Shown here piece by piece: positions 24,252 through 36,597 of a stretch of DNA of 64,000 bases; within the stretch, counting starts at the first letter, position 1; each line of letters starts with the position of its first letter. A program made the translations under genes and the position numbers. Where the stretch lies: NCBI RefSeq assembly GCF_029227915.1, contig NC_079875.1, positions 7,745,001 through 7,809,000 on the forward strand, read 5' to 3'. This stretch comes from Hydractinia symbiolongicarpus. Lineage: Eukaryota > Cnidaria > Hydrozoa > Anthoathecata > Hydractiniidae. The notes beneath the pieces were generated by a model. The model was given only the letters and a program-made list of their open reading frames with translations. It was not told the DNA's origin and searched no databases.

Positions 24252-27200
24252 TATGTTGAAATTTTCAGTTTTTTATCACTACAGTAAAATTGAATCACTG
24301 TCAGCAGGCACAAATACAGCAAAAAAAATAACAAATATATATTAGGGAAAAATAACCTTTTACTTTGATTCAAGACACTTTCTTTTTTAGCTCCTAGAAG
24401 CTGCTCTTTAGCAAGTGTAATTTTGGCAAAAAAATTTATGATAAAATAAATTCACTTTATAATATCTAATGCATTAATAAAGTTTGAATGCACATCTCTT
24501 CATCATCATCATCATTCTTGGCTTAACATCCGTTTTCCATGCTAGCATGGGTTATATTAATGACCCTCTTCCAATCTGATCTAGACTGTGTTAGATCTAA
24601 ATTTATAGATAATAATCTATAATTTATAGATAAATAGATTTAAAGTTTATTTTCATGATATTCTTCCAATATGTAGCGCAAACATCAACGTAGTCTAGTA
24701 AACTAAACTCAACATTTTTCCCTTTTGCAATAGCGCGCTAACATAAGCAGGCTTACAAAAGCATGACAGACATCGAAGGACGAAAGCAGAAAAGAGAGAC
24801 AGGTATCCTGTCTAACATCAACGCTGTTCTGTACCTCCATGATTAAACCTTTTAAAAGCACACATCATACATTAATGGCCAACGAAAACCCTCATAATTC
24901 GCCATTTTTAGCGTCGACTAATAACTGCTGTGGCTATATTCGCACTTATTAGAATACTGGCAGCTTCTAATTTTTTAAACTTAACAAAACACAAAAAGTG
25001 TTTTAGCTACCTCCTAAATAAAAAATATTACTTTTACCGGAGAAAAGCAAAGAAAAATAAGAAATAAAATAATCATAGTTAATTGCGTAAACATTAAAGT
25101 TACACGCAGAAAAACCACATTTTATTAAATATTTTTTAGCGTTTTCTGCAATGATTTAATCAAACTACATTTGTGACAAACTGTTTTTAATGATGCAGTT
25201 GGAGCGCAAAACTAACTGCTTTTTTACTAAGAGTTTGTTGTTCGTGCATTGCCGCATAGGAGGCAACTGAACTATGCTCCGGAAAAACAAATACTATTTT
25301 CCGTCACGTCTGACCACACAAGGCCTAGGGACTTTTTAGCGATTTTACCACGTCAAATAATTGCTGACGCGAAGGTACATGTTTTGAAAATATGTTGGTA
25401 AATACCTCCGCAAATGCGAGTGTCGTCTTAAATAACAAAGGTTGTAACCGCCCTTAATCCTATTCATGGTGGAGAGGGAGGGGTGATGATCGTTCGTAAA
25501 AAACTTTATGCAGAATTAATTTAATTTTTTTTAAAAATATAATTGTTTGTAGAGAGCTTTCGCTTCCGCGTGTATCCTATTCTTTTTGTACATCCATGGT
25601 TTCACTTTGCCGCGCGAAGGTATATGTTCTGGCTATGCAGTCAGTAATAATTAAAGCGCTACTGAAATAATACGTAGCAGGGTCACGTGCCACTAAAAAA
25701 AATGGCCGTCGAGTGACAAGAAAAATAAATATTTAAAAAGCTATATCTGGACTTACATGAAGTTTTAACAAAAAGTAAATATATCATTTAGCATATCTCA
25801 TGCAAATCTTTCAGATGAGTCCAACTTGCAAAAGTACTTCGGGATGCCTTGAAGACCTTACATGTTCTATTATTTGCTCTTAATAACGATTTCCTCACTC
25901 TCTCTAAAACATGACTCTGGAGATCAATTTTTCTTTTGTGTTGAATGTTATTCTAATCTATTTATATCTATCTATCATATTGAAATGATTTGCTTCTGAT
26001 AAAAGAGCAGTATGGCAGGTATCATTTTTAGATGTTATGCATTTCATGTATTTCACAAGCTAGGGCCTAGGACTAAATTGATAAATGCTGTTTGAAACAG
26101 TAAAAATATTACATACAATTAATTTAGTTTGAATAATATTCTTTTCTTTTTTTATATTTTTTATTTTCAAACAACAGGTGGCCACAAAAAATGTAAAAAA
26201 AATTAAAAATACAATTACAAAAACAAGAGAAAAGAATGTTCCGTATATCGTTGTTACAGATGATCTGTAATAATCCATTTTTGTTTCTTTTTATGCCAAG
26301 AAGACTTTACGTATGAGGGTGTAAAAATAAATTTAGCTCAATTATTTTTAATGCCATCTCTTGCTTTCTTTTTATTAATTAATTTATTTTTCTATTTTAA
26401 CTTCGTTAGATTAGCAAATTAATAAAAATATGCATTTTAGCTATGCCGTTTTCTATGAAAAATATTTAACTTCATATTTCACTTTTTTTGTAATTTCAAT
26501 AGTTATAGAAAGCTATCACACACATCAAGAAAACAAAATTTGCCCGTGTCTCACGAAATGGTCTGGAGACCTCCACTCCTTAATGTATCCCTCACAGCAA
26601 AATAGAATATATATCCTACTGATTTCATTAATGCAACATACCACCAGTCATTGGACAAATATTATTATCACAATTTTTGTTTTGTTACCTCCTCATCACC
26701 ATTTTGAATAAACTGGCAGGAGAAGCAGTTTGTGCCCAGACCTTTGTCAATTTACTCATGCTCAATTTTTCCTTTTATATATGTTCAGGTAGATGAATGA
26801 TTACACAAATCAATGCTGAGGTGACAGCAGATGTTTTTGTATATAACTCATTGTATTTTATAACAGGTATATAATTGTGAATTAAAAACTGATAAAAATA
26901 GAAAATAAAAACTTTTTCATGTTCGCATTTCCGATTTGTTCAAATATAATGCACTACTATGTTTAAATAGAGTCGCCATGTGTGCATCTTACAGTCTGAC
27001 CACCGAGGATAACAACTTTATTAGTTTCACATATTAAAAACAAAAACAGTTTTTAACAGTGGATTCAATAATATGAGCAACACTCACCCCTTAAATCGAA
27101 ATATTAGTTAGACCAGAAGAAAAAAGAATCACAACATTTGGAATTACAACTGTTGAGACTTCTGCTTTTTATACATTTTTGTAAGTGTATTGACCCTTTG

Positions 27201-27439
27201 GCTATTATTTTAAGAATTTTAAAATTTCCCTACAGTACAGTCTGAATGTAATCTACCACGGACGTGAAACTCGCATGAATAGTTGCACAGAACAATAACA
27301 TTGCGATAGCTTTTGTTTTTTAAGAAAATAATTGCCTCGCTGACCCCATGCGAACGATTGTTTAATCACAATAGGTAACAAGATCAATTTTAGCGATCTA
27401 ATTTGCGCGAACTCCTTTGAAATTTTTAATTGCAGTAAT
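24252..27439. other. RBM8A upstream region and intergenic DNA
   Basis: AT-rich. It must include the RBM8A promoter and 5' UTR, but I see no decisive element. A frame at 26060-26278 (minus) has a hydrophobic helix after a possible acceptor, with no other support. Confidence 0.4.
24495..24600. repeat. Dispersed repeat with (CAT)n and GCTAGCATGGG core
   Basis: TCATCATCATCATCATT followed by GGCTTAACATCCGTTTTCC and ATGCTAGCATGGGTT. I recognise this combination as a high-copy dispersed repeat in several marine invertebrate genomes. Only one copy is seen in this window. Confidence 0.5.
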
Positions 27440-27825
27440 TAAGCGTTAAAAGTTTATAAACGAGAAGCGGCGAAAGAAATGTTTTTTTAGATCGCATTTT
27501 CAAAGTTACAAACATAAAGCGGCGATAGAAATGTTTTTTTGGATCACATTTTAAAAGTTTAAAAACGAAAAGCGGCGATAGAAATGCTCTTTTAGATCGC
27601 ATTTTAAAAGTTTATAAACGAAAAGCGGCGATAGAAATGTTTTTTAAGATCAGAGTTTAAAAGTTTAAAAACGAAAAGCGGTGATAGAAATGTTTTTTAA
27701 GATCACATTTTAAGAGTTTATAAACGAAAAGAGGCGATAGAAATGTTTTTTAAGATCACATTTTAAAAGTTTATAAACGAAAAGCGGTGATAGAAATGTT
27801 TTTTAAGATCACATTTTGGAATAAC
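27440..27825. repeat. Minisatellite, 52-53-bp unit, 7 copies
   Basis: The unit contains AAGCGGCGATAGAAATGTTT then TTAAGATCACATTTTAAAAG and TTTATAAACGA. Copies start near 27464, 27517, 27569 and onward with few changes, so the array is fairly young. Confidence 0.92.
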
Positions 27826-28133
27826 ATATTAGCGTATACCCACTAAATGCTGTGAACGTCTTATTTCTGTGCTTTTACCTTTCTCAGTAACTTTCTCTTT
27901 TCACTGAAAACAATGGCTGACTATGAAATGATGTCCTGAGCCTTACATCCATGATGTACCATATTACCATTTACAGACATCCTAAACATTCCTGGGGTAG
28001 ATCACACCTGAGTAAATTTGTGCGCGGTTGAGGTATGACATTTTAATCTATTGTTATCTTTGTAATCATGCACACATACCAAACAAACCTAATTTTTATA
28101 AAACTAGCTTAAGAATAGAGAAAAAATTATTAC

Positions 28134-28287
28134 CATGTGTGCTCTCCTCCACAGATCCCCTTGTTTTTTGAGCATTTGTTTCTGCTAGCTCCCCATCTGA
28201 GCAAGTTAGTATAGTATTGCAACCATTATAATGGAACGAAATTAAGACGCAAATCATGGAAATAACGAGGGTTCCGATAAGCCACAT
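28134..28287 (-). CDS. Possible first coding exon of a membrane-anchored protein
   Basis: On the minus strand an ATG at 28287 opens MWLIGTLVISMICVLISFHY. This is a hydrophobic stretch that would serve as a signal peptide or type II anchor. It is followed by a polar stem of about 30 residues (NGCNTILTCSDGELAETNAQ onward) ending at CATG|GTAATA, a possible donor. If it is real, the rest of the protein would be encoded at lower coordinates, but I could not find a partner exon. An in-frame start further upstream (28344) would add 19 basic residues. The region is also one arm of an inverted repeat, which weakens the case. Confidence 0.3.
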
Positions 28288-28408
28288 ACGCCGTAAAAAG
28301 TGTGGGCGTTTACGGGTGAGTTCAATGTTTTGAAAAAAATTCAAGTATATAATTGGCCGAAAAACTTCCCCCTATATATATGCAGTTGTTTGTGGCTTAT
28401 CGGCACCC
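28269..28408. repeat. 18-bp inverted repeat around the possible anchor exon
   Basis: 28269-28286 (GGGTTCCGATAAGCCACA) and 28391-28408 are inverted copies with one mismatch, 104 bp apart. The plus-strand arm also encodes WLIGTL, so part of the exon appears to have been duplicated in inverted orientation. Confidence 0.6.
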
Positions 28409-29129
28409 TCTTTGAAAATAAGGCATTTTTGACGGCTTCTTTCTTGCTTGACCCTGGGCAAGCAAACGCATACCTTGTTTTTATGGATGGCTTATAGTCA
28501 AGATCATGAAGTTATATATGGGAAGGCAGAGTTTCCAGATTGTTGCTAGAGCTGTTTATTTAGATAATTAGGAAGGTACACGCTAAATAAATAAACAAAC
28601 TTCATTTCATAGGTCATTGCAAAAAGACTATAGCTAACATACTCTAAAATAATCCAATCTCATAGTGATAGAAGTTCGCCCATAAAAAGAAATTGCTTCA
28701 GACATGACTGCAAACAAAATCAGATAGCTAGCTATAATAGCAGCTATCAAGCAAATAGCAGCTTTATTAAGCAAAAACGTAGCTACTAGTTCTTGCTTTA
28801 CCCTCTTGCTTTCCTTTCCACGGATCAGTTACAGCGCATTCAATCAAAGAAGTGATTTAACTGAATAACTAACTATACACTTAACTTAAGCTAAATTAAA
28901 TGCTTGCCAGATTTCTGAACTATATGCACAAGAACCATCGTGTTATCGTTGTGAGTAGTTGTGAGCGCGCGATAGAAGCAGCCATATTCCATAATGTCTC
29001 GATTTTAATGTCTTGATTGTCTATCCTTTCCTCTTCCCCGTGCCTCCCCGACACGCCCTTAGTCCCCTAAACATTTTTCAAACCACAATCGCGTTATTTG
29101 TTTTGTTTGACGGGAAAGAAAATGTTTTT

Positions 29130-29248
29130 CAACCTCGTTCCCAGGGCAATTTTTCGCTTTTTTGATATCCGAGACGGCGCGAAGAAATCATTTCTTCTCG
29201 CAGTCCGAGATTGTCAGAAAGAGAAAAATGGGCTTGGCGACGAGGTTG
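29130..29248. mobile_element. Foldback MITE (CAACCTCGTTCCCAGGGC family), copy 1
   Basis: The ends CAACCTCGTTCCCAGGGC and GACGAGGTTG are inverted, and the interior pairs GAGACGGCGCGAAGAAATCA with ATTTCTTCTCGCAGTCCGAG. It is flanked on both sides by AATGTTTTT (29121-29129 and 29249-29257), a 9-bp target-site duplication. Nine-bp duplications are typical of Mutator-like elements. The element is 119 bp with no coding content. Confidence 0.9.
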
Positions 29249-29744
29249 AATGTTTTTAGTAAATGGCAATCATATAAATTGAATGAAAATTAATAGCGCA
29301 CTGCTTAAATGAAAAGATAGACATAAAAATGGACATAAAATGTTATGATGTAGATGATTTCAAGAACAGAGCTGTTTTGGGGTTAAATGTTCCAAAATGT
29401 TTGAATAAATATAAGAAACTCATTAGATTTCAAAACGACAAAATGTGAATTCTTCATTTTGTATCCTATCTCGCCGTCTTTCTGGAGCAAAAGCAAAAGC
29501 CATTACGCATCCTTATACTTGTATCGTTTTAGGTCTAATAAATCCTTTGTGCTTGTTAGACTATGTATTGTAACAAGTCACTTCTGACTGTGGCCGTACG
29601 TTTTTATATGTTACCAAAGGTGTGTATTTTTTACCAACTTTTAGAAATAGATAAAAGCAATTTGTAAATAAAGTTTGTGTATATTTTTACTGCGATAAGA
29701 GATATTCAAAAATGACTAGAAAGTTTAGAGCGTTAAATGTGTAA

Positions 29745-29852
29745 CCAACCTTGTCGCCAGGTCTTTTTTCCCTTTTGGACAATCTCAGACGGATATTTTT
29801 TTTTCGCCGTCTGAGATTGTTAGTGAGAGGAAAAGAGCCCCGGAACGAAGTT
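29745..29852. mobile_element. Foldback MITE, copy 2 (diverged)
   Basis: CCAACCTTGTCGCCAGGTC at the left, GGAACGAAGTT at the right, and a central palindrome ACAATCTCAGACGG / CCGTCTGAGATTGT. Same family as 29130-29248. The target duplication is not clear. Confidence 0.8.
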
Positions 29853-30559
29853 TAAATCAATGAGTTTAAATGTGAACAGAAAAGACAAAAGAAAAAAATT
29901 CGGAGTGTTACGTTAGTAAACAACTTTCTCGACTAACGTTCCCAGACACGTCTGTCCCCTATAAGATAATGTAGAGCATGTATGAACGAGATAATTCTGA
30001 TATTTCAAACGTCAATAACTCACACTATCAACTCGAATACATTTCCCGAATTTAATATTTTTATTCCCTTTGATGTGCTGCAGCTTTTTTGAAAATATTT
30101 GACAGAAAATGGATGAAATATTTAAAACGCTTGCCAATAATAACATATTTTCAAGATCATATTCAAAATAAACCTGCAATACTACTATAGCACTAGAAGC
30201 TCACAGTGCGCAGTCTTTATGACAGTGTGCACGACGTTCCTTACTTTGCGCAGTGTTCCTAATTTAGTATGAGCTGTTTGCCCAATAGTGTGCACTGCGG
30301 GTTTCTGACAGTAACCAACATCTTGGAATGTCCGTGATTTCGTGATTTATACCAATTTCGAACACAAACGTTCAAGAATGTCTATTCCGGTGGTTACCTG
30401 TAGAGATAATGGATAATGGAGGAACTAAGCAACGTAGCGAGATGGTTTTTTGGTACTAGGAGAAATTAGATGCGGAACTGTTATTCTTAATGCTCATCTT
30501 GTATTGCCCGTGGCAGTATTTGAATTGGCATCTGATTCCTGTTAATATCAGAATACAGG

Positions 30560-30724
30560 AAGATTTTGAGTATCTTGATGAAAAAGAGGTCAATCGGAAT
30601 ACAGCCACGGAAATTGTCAGGGAAATAAATCCGGAAGGAGTGTCTACACGGGAAAAGAAACGACTACAGCGACACATATACTCTGATTTTATGGCACGTT
30701 GATGGCTATGATAGATTCGTCATC
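30560..30724 (+). pseudogene. Integrase-core (DDE) transposon protein remnant
   Basis: One frame reads NPEGVSTREKKRLQRHIYSD. A one-base shift then gives LWHVDGYDRFVI, followed by two stops. The combination (E/DPEGV.RR..RLRRR.Y...GPNxLWHxDGYDKL) is the hallmark of a repeat-borne integrase-core protein family of fish and invertebrates, with the aspartate of HxDGYD as the first catalytic acid. Frameshift and stops show it is dead. The remainder of the core is not visible downstream. Confidence 0.65.
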
Positions 30725-31133
30725 TGATAAAGTAAAAATGTTCTTTTTGTCGTCTTAAAATTTGAAATTCTTTGTTCATAAATTAAACATGTTTTTTCCT
30801 GCTTTTAGGTGATGACATTAATTCACACCTAGAATCCATAAGCAATGAGTTTGAATCTTCAGTATCCCCAAAATATGATTTCATTTTCAAATGAAGTACG
30901 TCATAGATTGGTACAAACCATTTTTAAAAAATAGCTTTTAGTATTTTTGTTACTGAATATTTGGTCACCAACGCAATCGCAGATTGCGTTGGTACAAAAT
31001 CATCTTCCTCCTTATTAAAGTTATTTATCCCCAACTTATTAAAAAATATTTTCATCCCTTCGGTTTTCACATTTTCGAATGTTTGGGCTTCTTCTGCATT
31101 CACGAAAATCAAGCGATGCCCCCCCCCCACTAT

Positions 31134-31219
31134 CAACCTCGTTCCTAGGGCCTTTTTTGTCTCTCCTTAGCTCGCCGTCTGATATACAAAAGAGAAAATC
31201 AGGTCCTAGAATCAAATTT
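31134..31219. mobile_element. Foldback MITE, copy 3 (partial)
   Basis: CAACCTCGTTCCTAGGGCC followed by TTAGCTCGCCGTCTGATATA and a right part GGTCCTAGAATC. It is shorter and asymmetric relative to 29130-29248, with the central palindrome mostly lost. Confidence 0.65.
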
Positions 31220-34200
31220 GCCCCACCATCTGACTGCTTCACTACCTGCTATTCATCAGTACAATTATCGAAACGTCTGCTCCACTGTAGCTGCACTTTA
31301 AGTTTCTGTTGGGCCTGCTGTTCTTTCTGTTTTGCCTTGTCTTTAGTATTATAAGGCACTTGACTTAAAAGATTGTTCCGTCTTCTAAATGCCTGTCTTT
31401 ATCTTTTGTCTGAAGAAGTGGAGCTACAAGAAAAGAAACAATTGGAAGAAGATGATCTTGTATCAAACGACTTTGATGACGACAGTGCATCATGCTTTAA
31501 TTTTTTTTATTTTAGGTTTTTCAAGCTAATTTTAGACTTCTTCTTTCAGCGTATTTCAATTTGTAGCTGGTTTTGATTGCAGAGCATGCAAATTGTATAA
31601 CACGCTCGCAAAGTATACAAAATACAGACCAGGCGCCTCTATGATTGACAACCCTCGACTCAGGCTAATTGACACAGCTCACACAAGCTTTTCAGGAATA
31701 AAAGCGTGAATAATAATATAAAACACAACGAGCACATGCCAAGAAGAGCGTGCACTTAAACATGCACACCACAGAAAACAAAGAACATCTTGCACTAATC
31801 TGTGAACACCGCTCACAGTGTGAGTTTCCAGAACCATCGTATACAACGATTTATTTATTATTTGACCTTCGTCTGAATGTGAAGCTTGTTAGAGAAATAA
31901 AAAAAATTACAAGCGTTTGTTTGTAACAACAGTAATGCGACCAAAAACAGGACTTCCCTGAAGTTCAAACGAGTTAAAAATTTACACCTATGCTAATTTA
32001 ACTACACTGAAGATAAGATTAAGAAGAGAAAGTCATGAGGTAAAAGATTCAATAAACATGTCTGTCAGTGTTTTTTTTTTCAACTTGGCAAAAGTGGCCT
32101 TTTTATACATGCAAAAATCAGTTTTTTGTCCTAAATTTGGCATTTTTGCGTTTTTTGGGACAAATTTTTGAACAAGGAAGGATCTAGTAGCATTTTAATA
32201 TATTATTTAATTACGAGGAGCGATTTTAGATTTTATATTCCGTAAAAAGTGAATTTTGCGAATTTTCATTTTGGGAAATGGTCAAAACTTTCTTTTAAGT
32301 TTTTATCTTTGAAATACTGTCTAAGATACCTGAATTTTTGAAATCAGGTCTGAGGTGAACTTAAGGATAACAAATTCCATTGAAAATCGCAATGAAAGTC
32401 AATGAAAGTCAAATAGAATAATATATTTCATTTTTGAAAAAATGTGCCATCGGATTACTTGAAAAAATAAATAAATGTTATTTGTATGGCCAAAGATTCC
32501 AAAAACGAAGTGTTGAAAATTAATGGAGATAATAAAGATAAAAAATTCCAAGAAATAACAAGTTCATTTATATATGATATTTATATAGTCTTCAATACTT
32601 AACAAGTTTGCTTTAATATGAACTACTGTATACTTAAAATCATAATAATTTCTTAGCACTAAAAATAAAAGGAGATGCAAGACCTTAAAAATACTTTAAA
32701 GCACTTCAAGATTAGAAAGTCCATACCAGAGAATTTTTAGGCTTTCGATAGAATTTGTTTCTTCTTTTATGCACCCTTTTCAACAAAAATGCGAAACAAT
32801 GGCCTTTTAATAAAGCCTTTAAAATATCAAATCTTGTAAAATGCGAGTACGAAATTCAAAATTTAATTGCTTGCATTATAGGGGGAAAATGGAATAACGC
32901 ATCTTGTATTGCTCTGACAGAGCTAGTTTTTCAAGGAATTTATTTTAAATTTGTGTAATATTGGATTTTGAGTCAATATAAGGTCATTTTGTTAGTGAAA
33001 AACACCATTAACGTTTTCAGTAAAGACAGTAATTCAGAAAATCTGTTATTCTTCATTCTCCTTATATGGAATTACAGCATCCTTGATGGCTCCAAGTGGA
33101 ATAAAACTTTTTCTTATTTTTTCTAATTTTTCTCTTGGATATGTTTTTCAAAAACAAAGATACCTGCTAATGTGACCTTTGTTTCAAGTCATATTCAAGG
33201 AGTGGGTGTTCTTTGATATTATAGTTTTAGCGTAATAAGTGAAAAAGACTTTCTAATGAGCTCCAATCTGATTATTTTTTTCATTATGATGTAAACATTA
33301 TCTTCAGCTAACCGTATACAAAAGTTTAGGATAAAAAGATACACCTTATGGAATAATTCAATCCTGTCGCTAGTGGAATATTTCCATTCTTAAGTGCTCC
33401 TAACTTTAAACCCGCATAACTTATGACCACGAGCTTCTTATAAGGTCGGGAGAAAGAAAATGGAATGTTCTATTTCTCATCAATGAGATAAAATTTTAAG
33501 TTCATGCACAATATACTTAATTTTCCACTTCAATCGCCTTTTCGAAAAAAGTGTTAGAAAGAAAAGGACACTTTTTGCTTCGTTAAAAAAACAAAACACT
33601 GACTTATTCTTTTGAAATCTCCAGGGGCATTCGTCAGTAAAAATAACTCGGTAGATTAAACCTTCCAGGCTCGAACATTTGCACCGTTTTAGCAGTCTTC
33701 TGGATCTAAAAACCCTGATAACTCTAACTTCAGAGAAAAGATATAAAAAAATCCTCGCCACCACAAAGACCATCATAACAAATTTTTGTTTGCCGTCAAA
33801 ATTCCTGTTAACACGAACTATTGTCTTGGTCACTTAGCCGTTATCGAAACATATCTGGGTATATGAAAGCTGTATTAAATCGAATCCTGGAATTCAATAC
33901 AACCAATAAACAACTTCTTGGAAGAAATCCCTGAATTCCGATGTTATTTTTCTGATTTTCCGGTGGTTAGAAAAATGACCTCTGGATCACCTGGTTAGAG
34001 TTACGTTGCTTTTAATCACGCAAAAATACGAAGATACCATTACCTGTAACGATCGAGGTTGGCTGTGATGTGTAAACAGCATTGTTGAAATATTAAGATT
34101 TCCTTTTAAAAACAAACATTAAAAATAACATAGATTATGCGATGCTTTTTTTTGGCGCTGAAAGTATATTATGTAATTTATAAAAGGTACAAAGCGCGGA

Positions 34201-34475
34201 AAATAGGAAAAATATTAAAAGATTTCAGCTTATTTGATCGGATAAAAAAACTCATAACTTCTAAATTTGAGAGCCTTAAGGGTTATGACATTATTACAAC
34301 AAAAACTTGTAGAAACGGACGCGAAAATTCTCAATAATTCTGACTAGGATTGTAAAATTAATGGTAGCTAATAAGACCGTAAAATAAAAAATAATGCTTT
34401 GAAAAAAGTGCATCTACTCAAATTTTGTTTTTTTGTGGTGATTTGATGGTGCGCAAACAAGCAGTTAAAAACCCC
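31220..34475. other. Intergenic, no gene seen
   Basis: AT-rich sequence. The 117-codon minus-strand frame at 33480-33833 and the plus-strand frame at 31373-31576 lack motifs and splice support. Confidence 0.4.
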
Positions 34476-34557
34476 TAACACTATTCGGTCCGGGAAGGTG
34501 GGTGCCATTGACGGAGGGGCGGAATATGTTCGAAAAAACCCGGACCGAATAGGGTTA
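34476..34557. mobile_element. Short MITE with 19-bp inverted ends
   Basis: The left end TAACACTATTCGGTCCGGG and the right end CCCGGACCGAATAGGGTTA are inverted copies with one mismatch. The 44-bp centre is GC-rich (GGTGGGTGCCATTGACGG). No coding content. Confidence 0.8.
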
Positions 34558-35678
34558 ACATTTATGTCAATCTAGACCACGAATATGAAGAAACTAGGGC
34601 GGGGAGGTCGAGTTTAATGAGGAACGAAGAAAAAAACACAAAACAAGGTTTAACTTTATGATTTTTCATATTTAAAAATATATATTGTTTTTATATTTGT
34701 ATATATATAATATTTTATAATATTTTACAACAGTATGTTATTAACAGTGTTCTTACCTTAAAAATATTAATACTGATTGGTATTTTTAGTCACGTCTATT
34801 TGAGTCTTACTTAATTTTAAAATTATTTTTAATGTTAAAAATATATCCTGGTACATTGTTTTTCAGTACATTTCTTTTGCTAAAAACGACAATATATGTT
34901 CACGCCTTTGGAAGCTTGCTCTATAAATATAAAATTATTGTGTTTACTAATTATATACATGTATTAGGCGTAGGTTCAGCTGTATATAAAATAAGAGATT
35001 CCAAAATATGATGCTTATCATGATTTTTTGAAAAAATATTTTTAAATAATTTCTTAAGTCTGACAAAAACGTTGCTACATACAAGAACAGCTTTCAAAAA
35101 AGTTAATGACACAATCTTTGTATTATCTGAGAAAGAAGAAACATGGAGTCGAAATAAACTGCATTGACTATAGATTAAGTACGTGACCATATTTTAAGCC
35201 TCATTTGAAAAAACGATGAAGGGAGTCAAATAACACAGCAAAAGAACTTAAGAAAAAGTTTAGACTTGTTGCGTGAGATGTATAAAGGTTAGCAAGCAAG
35301 CTTTAGAAAAAATTGTAGCGTTGCCCACTATCAACACACCACCCTAATACCCAGTACACATTTCAACGACTTTATATTTTTGTAACTAATAGCTATTTAG
35401 AGAACTTGTTATCTTTTAGAGTTTTTTAGTAACAAAAATATTCAAAAAGTAAAGTATATTCCCCTTTTACACAACCTCGTCCTGCTGGCATTTTACCCCT
35501 CTGACGAAATTGAAAGCAGCCCTGGGAAAAGAGCTTGCCGATGCGTCCTTTTTTTCATGGTTTACACTTAATACTATTAATGTATGCACATGTAATGGTG
35601 GGCGTTAAGTTTTTCTAAGCCTTTCAACATTTAAAAATTGGCGCTAAGGAAAGTGCAAAATAATTTGACAAGATAACT
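34558..35678. other. Intergenic, no gene seen
   Basis: AT-rich with several near-homopolymeric stretches. Probably includes the 3' flank of the minus-strand gene that follows. Confidence 0.4.
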
Positions 35679-36584
35679 TTACGAAAGAACATGAATATAA
35701 GAAGAAGCTTGCTTCTCTTTGTCTGTTGCAGGCGCCAATGTTATTTCATGATCGATAGAATGCGTATGTGAACGCAGAAAATGCAACGCATGCGCAGTTC
35801 TCCCTGCCTTCAAATGTGCATTATAAATCGGAGTCCCATCGTAGTTCTGTTTGCGTAAGGTCTTGTATATATCATCTAATTCTGTCAATATTCTATGTAA
35901 ATTACAGACTTGTAGACAACTTGGTTCATCAATGGTTTGTTTGGAGATGAAAGATGTTTCTTGTAGTATATCTGAGCTAGAATACATTCGAACTAAGTTC
36001 TTGAGTGAACTTGAAAAAGCAAACTTTCGTGAACTGTTACATTCACATTTTATTTCGCTTCTAATTCTTCCTTCAACAAGTTTCTCTTTCAAGCACAGTA
36101 TGCTATCTTCCGAAAATGTCAGCAAAATTGAGCGAGTTAAATCGATGTTCTCTTTTTTGCTCGCTTGTTCAAGGTGTATAAAAGCATCTTCCATTTTATT
36201 TAGTGCAATATAACAGAAGCATTTACAAATTTCAGCTTTCGGGTTGCTAACTTCAAGGTTATTTAAGAACCATATAGCTTCATCAGTAGGAACTTTCTCT
36301 GTAGTTCTAACTTCATGTAGAAACCAACCTAACAGCACTTCGGGTTCGTCTTTTTTAAACATTTTTAGATCAATTGCCAATCGGTACACATCACTGAATT
36401 GGATATCATCTAAAGCGTCAGTTTCGCATAACAACTCAATCCAATACTTCAAAAAGTCGTGTAGTTCTTCAAAAAATAATTTATCTGTTTTCGATCGCAG
36501 ATATATTTTACTAACCAGAAGGGCTGGCTTCTTTTTGTATTCGTAAATCAGTTGAAAAAATTCGCTCTTAAAATCTTTAATCAT
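35679..36584 (-). CDS. Uncharacterised protein, 301-codon exon
   Basis: A 906-nt uninterrupted minus-strand frame is much longer than chance in DNA this AT-rich. The composition is protein-like: K/E/L/S rich, and soluble with no membrane helix. Residues 1-170 look all-helical, with paired amphipathic helices (FFEELHDFLKYWIELL; AEICKCFCYIALNKMEDAFI; RSILLTFSEDSILCLKEKL) that resemble TPR/HEAT-like repeats. About 180-301 is more polar with many Ser and Cys. A good acceptor (TTTGTTTCAG) ends at 36598. The frame stays open from there to the ATG, so the true start may be in an upstream exon, or the extra 13 nt may be 5' UTR. The stop at 35679 could instead be read-through beyond a GTAAAG donor. 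I do not recognise the family. Confidence 0.6.
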   Translation of the reverse strand: MIKDFKSEFFQLIYEYKKKPALLVSKIYLRSKTDKLFFEELHDFLKYWIELLCETDALDDIQFSDVYRLAIDLKMFKKDEPEVLLGWFLHEVRTTEKVPTDEAIWFLNNLEVSNPKAEICKCFCYIALNKMEDAFIHLEQASKKENIDLTRSILLTFSEDSILCLKEKLVEGRIRSEIKCECNSSRKFAFSSSLKNLVRMYSSSDILQETSFISKQTIDEPSCLQVCNLHRILTELDDIYKTLRKQNYDGTPIYNAHLKAGRTAHALHFLRSHTHSIDHEITLAPATDKEKQASSYIHVLS

Positions 36585-36597
36585 CTTATAAATTGCT

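Noticed and set aside
26060-26278. Transmembrane exon continuing the possible anchor exon at 28134
   Set aside because: Weak acceptor, a second hydrophobic helix, and nothing linking the two; the AT-rich sequence easily yields Phe/Ile/Val-rich frames.
33480-33833. 117-codon minus-strand ORF with VIFTDECPWRF, considered as a Tc1-type transposase
   Set aside because: Only the FTDE-like motif fits; none of the neighbouring conserved blocks is present.
35768-36546. Three plus-strand ORFs of 60-120 codons
   Set aside because: Antisense shadows of the 301-codon minus-strand frame.
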